Assembly (NCBI RefSeq): GCF_050268245.1
Contig: NZ_JBNNGK010000023.1
Span: 1 to 46,704 of the forward strand
From: JBNNGK01 sp050268245
GTDB taxonomy: Bacteria; Pseudomonadota; Gammaproteobacteria; Enterobacterales; Enterobacteriaceae
Length of the DNA stretch: 46,704 nucleotides
Reading direction: 5' to 3'
Below, one piece after another: positions 1 through 8,108 of the stretch (positions are counted from its first letter, which is position 1; every line of letters starts with the position of its first letter). The translations under genes were made by a program, and so were the position numbers. Below the pieces are notes generated by a model, which saw nothing but the letters and a program-made list of their open reading frames with translations, made no database searches and was not told where the DNA came from.

Positions 1-60
1 AACTGTTTTAACAAATCAAAAGGGGTTTTTATAACTGGCTCAAAGCTGAAAGCTTTACTG

Positions 61-85
61 AACCCCCAGCCTAGCTGGGGGTTTT
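61..85. terminator. Rho-independent terminator downstream of ruvB
   Basis: A 10-bp perfect stem (61-70 with 74-83) has a 3-nt loop and is followed by a short T run on the plus strand. It probably ends a plus-strand transcript entering from the left; in E. coli the convergent neighbour of ruvB is znuB, but no coding end can be identified here. The A-poor left flank makes it weaker for minus-strand ruvB transcripts. Confidence 0.7.
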
Positions 86-94
86 CTGCGCACA

Positions 95-126
95 ATAAAT
101 GGGCGCAAAAGAGTGCGCCCATTTAT
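95..126. repeat. 13-bp perfect inverted repeat, likely ruvB terminator
   Basis: The arms 95-107 and 114-126 are perfect reverse complements around a 6-nt loop. It lies 17 bp beyond the ruvB stop codon, between ruvB and the hairpin at 61-85. It can form a strong stem in either transcript, but there is no long U tract, so it may act as a processing or 3'-end stabilising hairpin rather than a classic terminator. Confidence 0.6.
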
Positions 127-142
127 GGATCCTTCTGGTTGA

Positions 143-1147
143 TTACCCTTCTTTTTCAATACCAAAGTGCTTATAGGCATGATTAGTCGCCATACGGCCA
201 CGCGGTGTGCGCTGAATAAATCCCTGTTGGATCAAGAAGGGTTCGATGACATCTTCAATGGTTTCACGCTCTTCGCCAATGGCAGCCGCCAGATTATCCA
301 AACCCACCGGCCCTCCGGTAAATTTATCAATAATCGCCAGCAGCAATTTGCGATCCATATAGTCAAAACCTTCGGCATCCACGTTCAGCATATTCAACGC
401 CTGTGCCGCAATGTCGCCGTTGATCGCACCATCTGCCCGCACTTCAGCGAAATCACGCACGCGGCGCAGCAAACGGTTGGCGATACGCGGTGTCCCACGC
501 GCGCGACGCGCAATCTCATGCGCACCATCCGCCGACAGGCTTAGCCCCAAGCAACTGGCGCTACGCGAAACAATATGTTCTAGATCTGCGACCTGATAAA
601 ATTCCAACCGCTGAACAATACCAAAACGATCGCGTAATGGCGAAGTCAGTGATCCCGCACGGGTGGTGGCGCCCACCAAGGTAAACGGCGGTAAATCGAG
701 TTTAATCGAGCGCGCCGCTGGCCCCTCACCAATCATGATATCGAGTTGATAATCCTCCATCGCCGGATACAGCACTTCTTCCACCACCGGCGACAAACGG
801 TGAATTTCGTCGATAAACAACACATCGTGGGGTTCGAGGTTAGTCAGCATTGCCGCTAAATCGCCCGCCTTTTCCAGCACCGGCCCAGAGGTGGTGCGCA
901 AATTGACGCCCATCTCGTTGGCGACAATATTTGCCAACGTCGTTTTCCCCAAGCCAGGAGGCCCAAAGATCAGCAGGTGATCCAACGCATCGCCACGCTG
1001 TTTTGCCGCCTGAATGAAAATTTCCATTTGCTCACGGACGTGAGGTTGGCCGACGTACTCCGTCAACAACTTGGGGCGAATAGCGCGGTCGAGCACCTCT
1101 TCTTCAGTGATCGGCTCGGCAGAAATCAGACGGTCAGCTTCAATCAT
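143..1147 (-). CDS. ruvB: Holliday junction branch migration ATPase RuvB
   Basis: RuvB is the hexameric AAA+ motor that, with RuvA, drives branch migration of Holliday junctions. The 334-residue length is typical. Visible motifs are Walker A GPPGLGKT at 62-69, Walker B/DEIH at 113-116, a sensor-I ATTR at about 160-163 and an arginine-finger region LRDRFG at 171-176, followed by the winged-helix C-terminus. The ATG has a good AAAGGA ribosome site. It lies 20 bp downstream of ruvA in the same direction, so the two probably form one operon driven by the LexA-type operator upstream of ruvA. Nothing is unusual. Confidence 0.98.
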   Translation of the reverse strand: MIEADRLISAEPITEEEVLDRAIRPKLLTEYVGQPHVREQMEIFIQAAKQRGDALDHLLIFGPPGLGKTTLANIVANEMGVNLRTTSGPVLEKAGDLAAMLTNLEPHDVLFIDEIHRLSPVVEEVLYPAMEDYQLDIMIGEGPAARSIKLDLPPFTLVGATTRAGSLTSPLRDRFGIVQRLEFYQVADLEHIVSRSASCLGLSLSADGAHEIARRARGTPRIANRLLRRVRDFAEVRADGAINGDIAAQALNMLNVDAEGFDYMDRKLLLAIIDKFTGGPVGLDNLAAAIGEERETIEDVIEPFLIQQGFIQRTPRGRMATNHAYKHFGIEKEG

Positions 1148-1167
1148 GTTTTATCCTTTCCTGACGA

Positions 1168-1782
1168 CTACAGCGCGGCACGCAATGCGTCGCGGATCAG
1201 GGTTTCACAATCCGCGCCAGCCTTGGCAATTTTACTCACCATGCGGCTAGCTTCCTGCGGTTTATACCCCAACGCCACCAGCGCCGAAGCGGCTTCAGAT
1301 TCGGCATCGGCCTCTTGCGGATCTACCGCCGTCGCAGGCAGGCTAATTTCGCTACTGTTGTTGAACAGATCGCCGTTCAAGCCTTTGAAGCGATCCTTCA
1401 TCTCTACCACCAACCGCTCGGCAGTCTTTTTGCCCACGCCCGGCAATTTCACCAGCGCCGTAATTTCTTCCCGTTCCACCGCACCCACAAACTGCTGCGC
1501 TGACATACCCGACAAAATAGCCAGCGCTAATTTCGGCCCCACGCCGTTCACTTTGATTAATTCACGAAACAGCGCGCGCTCTTGCTTATCATTGAAACCG
1601 TATAATAACTGTGCGTCTTCACGCACCACAAAATGGGTAAATACGATCGCTTCCTGCCCCAACTCTGGCAACTCATAGAAGCACGTCATTGGCATATGCA
1701 CTTCATAACCGACACCGTTCGCTTCCAGCAAAACCAGCGGTGGCTGTTTTTCCAGAATATTACCTCTGAGACGACCTATCAT
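1168..1782 (-). CDS. ruvA: Holliday junction DNA-binding protein RuvA
   Basis: RuvA binds four-way junctions as a tetramer and loads the RuvB rings. The 204-residue protein has an N-terminal OB-fold (about 1-64), two helix-hairpin-helix elements (NGVG near 79-82, and PGVGKKTAERL near 114-124) and the C-terminal domain III that contacts RuvB. The start ATG has a strong GGAGG-type ribosome site 3-4 bases upstream. A LexA-like operator lies about 72 bases upstream, as in E. coli where ruvAB is SOS-induced and ruvC is not. Confidence 0.98.
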   Translation of the reverse strand: MIGRLRGNILEKQPPLVLLEANGVGYEVHMPMTCFYELPELGQEAIVFTHFVVREDAQLLYGFNDKQERALFRELIKVNGVGPKLALAILSGMSAQQFVGAVEREEITALVKLPGVGKKTAERLVVEMKDRFKGLNGDLFNNSSEISLPATAVDPQEADAESEAASALVALGYKPQEASRMVSKIAKAGADCETLIRDALRAAL

Positions 1783-1853
1783 TTACCCTCCTGCTTGGAT
1801 TCTTATCGCGGCCAACAGCCTACGGTATCGCTAAGCTTATACCATAAAAAAGG

Positions 1854-1869
1854 CTGGATGAATATCCAG
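1854..1869 (-). promoter_or_regulatory. LexA-type SOS box upstream of ruvAB
   Basis: The 16-base core fits CTG-N10-CAG and sits inside a larger imperfect palindrome (1851-1872). From memory, the E. coli ruvA operator has nearly the same sequence. It lies between ruvC and ruvA, where ruvAB needs its own promoter. Beside it, on the minus strand, is an AT-rich TATAAG-like stretch (about 1836-1841) that could be the -10. The symmetry and A run first suggested a terminator, but spacing and position fit an operator better. Confidence 0.8.
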
Positions 1870-2024
1870 CCTCAAACTGCTGACAAAGCGAGTTATTAGG
1901 GAAAGCGTGGCGGTGGGACCGTCGTAGCGTAAGCCACCGGAGCGCCCCTCGCTACGCTAAGCCCGGATATCGCGAGCCATCAGGCGGCTTCGTCATCAAG
2001 CCTTAATTACCGCGCAGCCGCGCG

Positions 2025-2546
2025 TTAACGCAATCGCCCACGCGCCAAATTCAACCGCCCTTCACTCATGCGCAGCACGTTTTGGCTCAGGTGGCAGTGA
2101 GTAATCGCGATCGCCAACGCATCGGCGGCATCGGCCTGTGGGCTTGCGGAAAGCTTGAGCAGTGAACGCACCATATGTTGTACTTGGCTTTTATCCGCCG
2201 CACCGGTGCCGACCACCGTTTGCTTTACCTGACGCGCAGCGTATTCAAACACCTCGAGATTTTGGTTTACCGCGGCAACAATCGCAACGCCGCGCGCCTG
2301 GCCAAGTTTCAACGCCGAATCCGGGTTCTTGGCCATAAACACTTGCTCAATGGCAAAAAAATCAGGTTTGAACTGGGTGATAATCTCGCTGACACCGGCA
2401 TAAATTAACTTCAACCGGGTTGGCATATCATCCACCACCGTGCGAATACAGCCGCTCGCCACATACGTCAGTTGACGGCCTTGCTGGCGGATCAGGCCAT
2501 AACCGGTGATGCGTGAACCGGGATCGATACCGAGTATGATCGCCAT
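2025..2546 (-). CDS. ruvC: Crossover junction endodeoxyribonuclease RuvC
   Basis: RuvC is the homodimeric resolvase that nicks Holliday junctions symmetrically, working with RuvAB. The 173-residue length matches E. coli. The acidic catalytic residues are all present: D8 in GIDPG, E67 in FAIEQVF, and D139 and D142 in the PQADAADA segment. It is 242 bp upstream of ruvA and separated from it by the LexA box, so it is probably transcribed with yebC rather than as part of the SOS unit. A short imperfect inverted repeat (about 1924-1959) in the gap may end its transcript. Confidence 0.98.
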   Translation of the reverse strand: MAIILGIDPGSRITGYGLIRQQGRQLTYVASGCIRTVVDDMPTRLKLIYAGVSEIITQFKPDFFAIEQVFMAKNPDSALKLGQARGVAIVAAVNQNLEVFEYAARQVKQTVVGTGAADKSQVQHMVRSLLKLSASPQADAADALAIAITHCHLSQNVLRMSEGRLNLARGRLR

Positions 2547-2619
2547 TGCTACATCTGCTCCGTGTTAATCGCCAACATCGCCAGACGCTGCCAAACGGCA
2601 GCGCCATCTCTCACTGACA

Positions 2620-3363
2620 TTACAGCGTCGCCGCCACCTCGTCAGAGATCTCACCGTTGTGATAAACCTCTTGCACGTCATCACAATCTTCCAACATGTC
2701 GATCAGACGCAGCAACTTCGGAGCGGTTTCTTCATCCATATCCGCTTTAGTTGATGGAATCATGGAGACTTCTGCCGCTTCAGCGCTGAAACCTGCCGCC
2801 GTCAACGCATCTTTCACTTCACCCAGGTTTTCCCATGCGGTGAACACATCGATCGCGCCGTCGTCATACGTCACAATATCTTCCGCACCCGCTTCCAGCG
2901 CAGCTTCCATTACCGCATCTTCATCCAGACCCGGTGCATAGGTGATCACGCCTTTTTTGGTAAACAGGTAAGCCACCGAGCCATCGGTACCCAAGTTACC
3001 GCCACATTTGGTGAAAGCATGACGCACTTCAGCCACGGTGCGGTTACGGTTATCACTCAGGCAATCGATCATGATCGCCGTACCGCCAGGGCCGTAACCT
3101 TCGTAAATGATGGTTTCCATGTTGCTGTCGTCTTCACCACCGACACCGCGCGCAATAGCACGGTTCATGGTGTCACGCGTCATATTGTTAGACAGCGCTT
3201 TATCCATCGCCGCGCGCAGACGCGGGTTAGAATCGGGATCGCCACCGCCTAACTTCGCCGCCGTTACCAACTCACGGATGATCTTGGTGAAAATCTTACC
3301 GCGCTTGGCATCCTGAGCCGCTTTGCGGTGCTTGGTGTTGGCCCATTTACTGTGACCTGCCAT
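2620..3363 (-). CDS. yebC: YebC/TACO1-family protein
   Basis: This 247-residue protein is a YebC/TACO1-family member. The family is abundant and cytosolic, long annotated as a transcriptional regulator and more recently linked to translation of difficult peptide sequences; which role applies here cannot be seen. The N-terminus MAGHSKWANTKHRK and the GGxGSVAY-type middle segment are diagnostic. The start has a GGAGATATTTTT leader. It sits between nudB and ruvC on the same strand, 23 bp from nudB, in the E. coli gene order. Confidence 0.96.
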   Translation of the reverse strand: MAGHSKWANTKHRKAAQDAKRGKIFTKIIRELVTAAKLGGGDPDSNPRLRAAMDKALSNNMTRDTMNRAIARGVGGEDDSNMETIIYEGYGPGGTAIMIDCLSDNRNRTVAEVRHAFTKCGGNLGTDGSVAYLFTKKGVITYAPGLDEDAVMEAALEAGAEDIVTYDDGAIDVFTAWENLGEVKDALTAAGFSAEAAEVSMIPSTKADMDEETAPKLLRLIDMLEDCDDVQEVYHNGEISDEVAATL

Positions 3364-3386
3364 AAAAATATCTCCAAAAATAAAGT

Positions 3387-3833
3387 CTACTGGACTGAAT
3401 TAATCACAAACTCTTCAATCGCCTGCTGATTGCTCCACGACTTGGTTAATTTCACGGCGTCTGCCGCCTCAAGCCATTGATAAGCATGATGCTCGGTAAT
3501 GACCGGATCGCGCTCCTCGGGCAGTGCCAGACAGAACCAGTGCTCTTTATTACGCGTGGTTCCCGGCGCATAGCGATGTCGCAAATGGACAAAGAGTTCA
3601 AATTCCACACAGCGTTGGCAATCTAGCAACGGCAGATTCTCTGCGTCGATATCGATGCCGACCTCTTCCATGACTTCACGCCGCGCGGCACACGGCGGCG
3701 ACTCACCGAGCTCTAGGCTGCCGGTAACAGACTGCCAGAACTCGGTGTCATCGCGCCGTTGTAACATCAGCACCCGACCACTGGAACGCGCGTAAATCAC
3801 TACCAGAATAGATTCGGGACGCTTGTAATTCAT
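3387..3833 (-). CDS. nudB: Dihydroneopterin triphosphate diphosphatase NudB
   Basis: NudB is a Nudix hydrolase that removes pyrophosphate from dihydroneopterin triphosphate early in folate synthesis. It has 148 residues. A perfect Nudix box runs from G38 to I60: G38, E44, then R52-E53, E56-E57 and G59. Its ATG shares one base with the aspS stop codon (TAATG), so translation is probably coupled to aspS. Gene order and length match E. coli nudB. Confidence 0.96.
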   Translation of the reverse strand: MNYKRPESILVVIYARSSGRVLMLQRRDDTEFWQSVTGSLELGESPPCAARREVMEEVGIDIDAENLPLLDCQRCVEFELFVHLRHRYAPGTTRNKEHWFCLALPEERDPVITEHHAYQWLEAADAVKLTKSWSNQQAIEEFVINSVQ

Positions 3834-5626
3834 TACACGCTCTCTGCGTTTGAATCGTCGGAAGCGGCTTTCTTGACCACGCTGATGGCAAGCTCTTGCA
3901 ACGCCGCAGGGTTGGCGAAGCTAGGTGCATCGGTCATCAGGCAAGCGGCAGCGGTGGTTTTCGGGAAGGCGATAACGTCGCGGATGTTATCCGTACCGGT
4001 TAACAACATCACCAGACGGTCTAAACCAAAGGCCAGACCCGCATGCGGCGGCGTACCGTACTTCAACGCATCCAACAGGAAGCCAAACTTCTCACGCTGT
4101 TCGTGCTCATTGATGCCAAGAATGCCAAACACGGTCTGTTGCATTTCGCTGCGGTGGATACGCACAGAGCCCCCGCCCACTTCATAGCCGTTAACGACCA
4201 TATCGTAGGCGTTAGCGATCGCAGACGTCGGATCGTTAGCCAACTCTTGTGGTGCCATATCGCGCGGCGCAGTGAATGGATGGTGCATGGCGGCCAACCC
4301 GCCTTCGCCGTCCTCTTCGAACATTGGGAAATCAACCACCCACAGCGGCGCCCATGCATCCAGCTTGGTCAGTTGTAGATCACGCCCCAACTTCAGTCGC
4401 AACGCGCCCAGCGCATCAGTAACGATTTTGCCGCTATCTGCACCAAAGAACAGAATGTCGCCGGTTTGCGCATCAGTACGCGCCAGAATAGCCTCTAATA
4501 CCTCTGCAGTGAGGAATTTGGCAATCGGGCTTTGCACGCCATCCATGCCCGCCGCACGGTCATTCACCTTCAGCCAGGCCAGGCCTTTGGCACCGTAAAT
4601 ATTAACAAACGCCCCGTACTCGTCGATCTGCTTACGCGTCAACTGCGCGCCACCCGGCACACAAATCGCTGCCACGCGGCCTTTGGCATCGTTGGCTGGG
4701 CCAGAGAAGACTTTGAACTCAACGTCTTTAACCAGATCGGCGACGTCCACCAGCTCCAACGGGTTACGCAGATCCGGTTTGTCAGAGCCATAGCGACGCA
4801 TCGCTTCGGCGAAGGTCATGATCGGGAAGTTGCCAAGGTCCACACCCTTCACGTCTTGCCACAGTTCGCGCACCAATTGTTCCATCACGTCACGCACCTG
4901 CTCAGCGGTCATGAAGGAGGTTTCGACGTCGATCTGGGTGAATTCAGGCTGGCGATCGGCGCGCAAGTCTTCGTCACGGAAACACTTAACGATTTGATAA
5001 TAACGATCGAAGCCAGACATCATTAACAACTGTTTAAACAGCTGCGGCGACTGCGGCAACGCATAAAACTTGCCTTTATGCACCCGGCTTGGCACCAGAT
5101 AATCACGTGCGCCTTCCGGTGTGGCTTTGGTCAGCATCGGGGTTTCGATATCCAGGAAGCCATGATCGTCCATAAAACGCCGTACGAAACTGGTGATTTT
5201 GGCACGGGCTTTTAAACGATCGGCCATGTCAGGACGACGCAGATCCAGATAGCGGTATTTCAGGCGCGCTTCTTCGCTGTTGGTTTGATTCGAGTCCAGC
5301 GGCAATGGCTCTGAACGGTTGATAATCTCCAGCGCGTGAGCAAAAACTTCCACTTGCCCTGTCGCCATCTCTTTATTGATCTGGCTAGCGGGACGCGCAC
5401 GCACGGTGCCAACAATCTGAATGCAGAACTCATTGCGCAGCTCAAACGCTTTGTCGAATGCGGTTTTTTGGTCTGGATCGAAGAACACCTGCACGATGCC
5501 TTCGCGGTCACGCATATCAATGAAGATCAGGCCGCCTAAATCACGACGACGATTGACCCAACCGCACAACGTCACTTCTTGACCCACGTGAGACAGATTC
5601 AACTGCCCGCAATATTCAGTACGCAT
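3833..5626 (-). CDS. aspS: Aspartyl-tRNA synthetase
   Basis: This is a class II aminoacyl-tRNA synthetase that charges tRNA-Asp. The 597 residues comprise an N-terminal OB-fold anticodon-binding domain (about 1-105), the catalytic core with motif 2 near 216-232 (FRDEDLRADRQPEF) and motif 3 at 530-541 (GLAFGLDRLVML), and the bacterial GAD insertion domain between them. It is the first gene of a minus-strand group aspS-nudB-yebC-ruvC. Nothing suggests a non-discriminating variant, but sequence alone is not decisive. Confidence 0.98.
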   Translation of the reverse strand: MRTEYCGQLNLSHVGQEVTLCGWVNRRRDLGGLIFIDMRDREGIVQVFFDPDQKTAFDKAFELRNEFCIQIVGTVRARPASQINKEMATGQVEVFAHALEIINRSEPLPLDSNQTNSEEARLKYRYLDLRRPDMADRLKARAKITSFVRRFMDDHGFLDIETPMLTKATPEGARDYLVPSRVHKGKFYALPQSPQLFKQLLMMSGFDRYYQIVKCFRDEDLRADRQPEFTQIDVETSFMTAEQVRDVMEQLVRELWQDVKGVDLGNFPIMTFAEAMRRYGSDKPDLRNPLELVDVADLVKDVEFKVFSGPANDAKGRVAAICVPGGAQLTRKQIDEYGAFVNIYGAKGLAWLKVNDRAAGMDGVQSPIAKFLTAEVLEAILARTDAQTGDILFFGADSGKIVTDALGALRLKLGRDLQLTKLDAWAPLWVVDFPMFEEDGEGGLAAMHHPFTAPRDMAPQELANDPTSAIANAYDMVVNGYEVGGGSVRIHRSEMQQTVFGILGINEHEQREKFGFLLDALKYGTPPHAGLAFGLDRLVMLLTGTDNIRDVIAFPKTTAAACLMTDAPSFANPAALQELAISVVKKAASDDSNAESV

Positions 5627-6022
5627 ACGCTATCCTTTTACTCAGCCGATGCCGCGCCAGAGTCATTATTGCTCTGTCCGCTGCTGTTATCCGACGATCG
5701 CTTATTTTCCGCATTGAACGCTGCCATGAAGCATCTCAGGATGCCCAGACATCGTCGTCAATCGGCAAGGTCGTAGGATTAAAGAGTGTTGAAAAAAGGC
5801 GGCTATTATAAAGGAAATTCGTCCGCCCGATAAGTGCGAACACAGCATTGTTGTTCCACTAAATGCCGCGTTTTTACCCGAATCAACACATTGATTAACA
5901 AATTCCCCATTAACAACCGCTGGAATTTTCACGTAGCCTGCGATCGTGCGCTGTCGAAATAGCGTAATTTTACCGCCCTCCGCATTGCTGATGAGGGCGA
6001 TTATTGACGAGATGACTTCCCT
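5627..6022. other. Intergenic region between divergent aspS and yecD
   Basis: About 396 bp with no convincing gene. It must contain the aspS promoter (minus) and probably the yecD promoter (plus). A 123-codon open frame on the minus strand (5702-6073) overlaps the yecD start, shows no family features and is not called. Confidence 0.5.
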
Positions 6023-6607
6023 ATGTTGAAAATTGATAGCAAAACGACCGCGTTGGTTGTGATCGATCTGCAAAACGGCATTCTACCCTTTGCGGGTGGC
6101 CCACACGCTGCCGAACAGGTCGTCAACCACGCAGCCCAGTTGGCTGGCCGCTTTCGTGCGATGAATGCCCCAGTGATCTTCGTACGCGTTGGCTGGTGCG
6201 ATTCATTCGCTGATGCCCTGAAACAGCCCGTTGATGCGCCTACGCCAACACCGGTGGATGGGCTGCCGGATGATTGGTGGACTTTCCCCGACGCCCTCGC
6301 CGTCACCGACCGCGACATTGTCATCACCAAACGTCAGTGGGGCGCTTTCTACGGCACCGATCTTGAGCTGCAACTGCGCCGTCGCGGTATTAACACGCTG
6401 GTATTGGGCGGTATTGCCACCAATATCGGCGTGGAATCCACTGCACGTGTAGCATGGGAACTGGGTTTTGAACTGGTGATCGCCGAAGACATGTGCAGCG
6501 CCCAAAACAGTGAGATGCATCAGTTTGCCTTCCAGCATATCTTCCCTCGGCTGGCTCGAGTGCGCAGTACGCGCGAAATTGTTGCCGCGCTGTCAGTCAC
6601 ACGCTAA
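6023..6607 (+). CDS. yecD: Isochorismatase-family protein YecD
   Basis: This 194-residue protein belongs to the isochorismatase-like (cysteine hydrolase) family; its substrate is unknown. The N-terminal aspartate motif ALVVIDLQNG (about 11-20) and the catalytic-lysine segment TKRQWGAFYGT are present. At the usual nucleophile site the family has TNxC, but here the sequence is TNIGVESTA, with glycine replacing cysteine. From memory, E. coli YecD has the same change, so this is a subfamily trait and hydrolase activity by the standard mechanism is doubtful. It is followed by yecE, which lies just downstream on the same strand. Confidence 0.93.
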   Translation: MLKIDSKTTALVVIDLQNGILPFAGGPHAAEQVVNHAAQLAGRFRAMNAPVIFVRVGWCDSFADALKQPVDAPTPTPVDGLPDDWWTFPDALAVTDRDIVITKRQWGAFYGTDLELQLRRRGINTLVLGGIATNIGVESTARVAWELGFELVIAEDMCSAQNSEMHQFAFQHIFPRLARVRSTREIVAALSVTR

Positions 6608-6665
6608 CGTAGACGTTATTTTTTATGCTGCCCTGCGGGGCAGCCAATCGATCATGAAGGCGCTG

Positions 6666-7478
6666 ATGTATATCGGATTACCGCAATGGCAACACCCATC
6701 ATGGAACCGCATCGGGCTACGCGATTTGGCAGATTACAGCCGCTACTTTAACTGTGTAGAAGGCAATACCACTTTTTACGCATTGCCAAAAGGGGAGATC
6801 GTTCAACGCTGGCGCGCGATGACCGACGATCATTTCCGTTTCTGCTTTAAGTTTCCCGCTGATATTAGCCATAAAGCTGCGCTGCGTAATTGCACAGCAG
6901 ATATTCTGGCGTTTTATCATTGCCTGACGCCAATCCATCAGCGCATCGGTCAATTATGGCTACAATTACCGGCGACGTTTGGCCCGAGTCAATTGCCAAC
7001 AATGTGGGCGTTTTTCGACGCATTACCGACCGACTTCACCTACGGCGTTGAAGTCCGACATCCTGCGTTTTTCGCCAAGGGTGACGAGGAACGGCAACTG
7101 AATCAGGGGCTGCAACAGCGCGGTATCAACCGAGTCATGCTCGACAGCCGCCCGGTGCATCACGCGGCTCCCCACAGCCCAGCGGTGCGTGATGCGCAAC
7201 AGAAAAAGCCCAAACTGCCTGTACATGCCGTGGCCACCGCCGACAACCCGTTGGTTCGCTTTATCGGCGGTGATGTGTTAGCAGACAACTTACGCTGGTT
7301 CGTGCCTTGGCAACAGAAACTGTCGGACTGGCAACATCGTCAACCTTATCTATTCATTCATACCCCAGATAATGGCGACTCCCCGCAACAGGCACAAAAA
7401 ATTTGGCAACAACTGCGGCAGGGAATCCCCGCATTACCCGCGCCACCAAGCTGGCCGGAGCAGAACTCACTGTTTTAA
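6666..7478 (+). CDS. yecE: DUF72-family protein YecE
   Basis: YecE is a conserved DUF72 protein with a TIM-barrel-like fold predicted for the family; its function is not established. I chose the ATG at 6666, giving 270 residues starting MYIGLPQW. It aligns with the remembered E. coli N-terminus and has GAAGG five bases upstream. Another ATG at 6654 is in frame but poorly spaced, and the longer open frame upstream is only read-through of yecD. The segment YGVEVRHPAFF is typical of the family. A small GC hairpin (6627-6644) separates it from yecD. Confidence 0.92.
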   Translation: MYIGLPQWQHPSWNRIGLRDLADYSRYFNCVEGNTTFYALPKGEIVQRWRAMTDDHFRFCFKFPADISHKAALRNCTADILAFYHCLTPIHQRIGQLWLQLPATFGPSQLPTMWAFFDALPTDFTYGVEVRHPAFFAKGDEERQLNQGLQQRGINRVMLDSRPVHHAAPHSPAVRDAQQKKPKLPVHAVATADNPLVRFIGGDVLADNLRWFVPWQQKLSDWQHRQPYLFIHTPDNGDSPQQAQKIWQQLRQGIPALPAPPSWPEQNSLF

Positions 7479-7484
7479 CCAATT

Positions 7485-7510
7485 AATCTGATCAATAACA
7501 TCAGATTTTT
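7485..7510 (+). terminator. Rho-independent terminator after yecE
   Basis: An 8-bp perfect stem (7485-7492 with 7500-7507) has a 7-nt loop and runs into five T residues. It starts 7 bp after the yecE stop codon, so yecN needs its own promoter. Confidence 0.7.
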
Positions 7511-7581
7511 CACCGAGACAGTCAGGCTAATGCCAGTTATTATGCCCGCTGCCAGTTTTGGTTAGAGAATGGAGTTAAATA

Positions 7582-7977
7582 ATGGTAAGCGCGCTTTATG
7601 TGGTGCTCGGCGCATTGTTGTTGATTAAACTCTCTTATGACGTAGTCAGACTCAGGATGCAGTATCGTGTCGCTTACGGCGACGGCGGTTTCTATGAGTT
7701 GCAGACGGCTATCCGTGTGCACGGCAACGCCGTTGAATACATTCCTATCGCCGCCGTTTTACTGGTGCTGATGGAGATGAACGGTACCGCCATCTGGATG
7801 ATTCATCTTTGTGGCCTGATGTTGATGAGCGGACGCTTGGTTCATTATTACGGCCTGCGCAACCGTGAAGTAAGCTGGCGCCGTTCCGGCATGTCTGCCA
7901 CTTACATTTCGTTGATCTTAATGATACTGGCAAATATCTACTATCTGCCTTGGGATCTTATCTTCAGTCTGCACTGA
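7582..7977 (+). CDS. yecN: MAPEG-family inner membrane protein YecN
   Basis: This 131-residue membrane protein belongs to the MAPEG family (membrane-associated eicosanoid/glutathione metabolism proteins). It shows about four hydrophobic segments: residues 2-15, about 53-70, 72-88 and 100-120. The middle segment around RVHGNAVEYIPIAAVLL is the family signature. The function in bacteria is unknown. The start has GGAG seven bases upstream. A short GC-rich UUCG-type hairpin (7992-8006) follows the stop and may end the transcript. Confidence 0.9.
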   Translation: MVSALYVVLGALLLIKLSYDVVRLRMQYRVAYGDGGFYELQTAIRVHGNAVEYIPIAAVLLVLMEMNGTAIWMIHLCGLMLMSGRLVHYYGLRNREVSWRRSGMSATYISLILMILANIYYLPWDLIFSLH

Positions 7978-7991
7978 TTGCTTATCCCCCG

Positions 7992-8006
7992 GGCGGCTTC
8001 GCCGCC
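7992..8006. terminator. GC-rich UUCG-type hairpin after yecN
   Basis: A six-base perfect GC stem closes a TTC/TTCG-type loop, which is very stable in RNA. It sits 14 bp after yecN and about 100 bp before cmoA. Only a short T stretch follows, so termination is possible but not proven. Confidence 0.4.
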
Positions 8007-8108
8007 TGTTTACGCCGCTCCCCTGCTCTTCAACCATCAATATATGACCTGGATTGTGGTTATCTGCTAGAATACGCCGCTCCGAATTCTGACCTGATTT
8101 TTGCCGTT

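Noticed and set aside
977..1678. 233-codon plus-strand ORF antisense to ruvB/ruvA
   Set aside because: Shadow frame across two conserved genes, serine-rich low-complexity translation, no recognisable domain.
1851..1872. Hairpin with adjacent A run as the ruvC terminator
   Set aside because: The CTG-N10-CAG spacing and its position in front of ruvA fit a LexA operator better.
4532..5026. 164-codon plus-strand ORF inside aspS
   Set aside because: Shadow of the synthetase reading frame; no ribosome site and no family match.
5702..6073. 123-codon minus-strand ORF between aspS and yecD
   Set aside because: It overlaps the yecD start, has no ribosome site, and its translation looks random.
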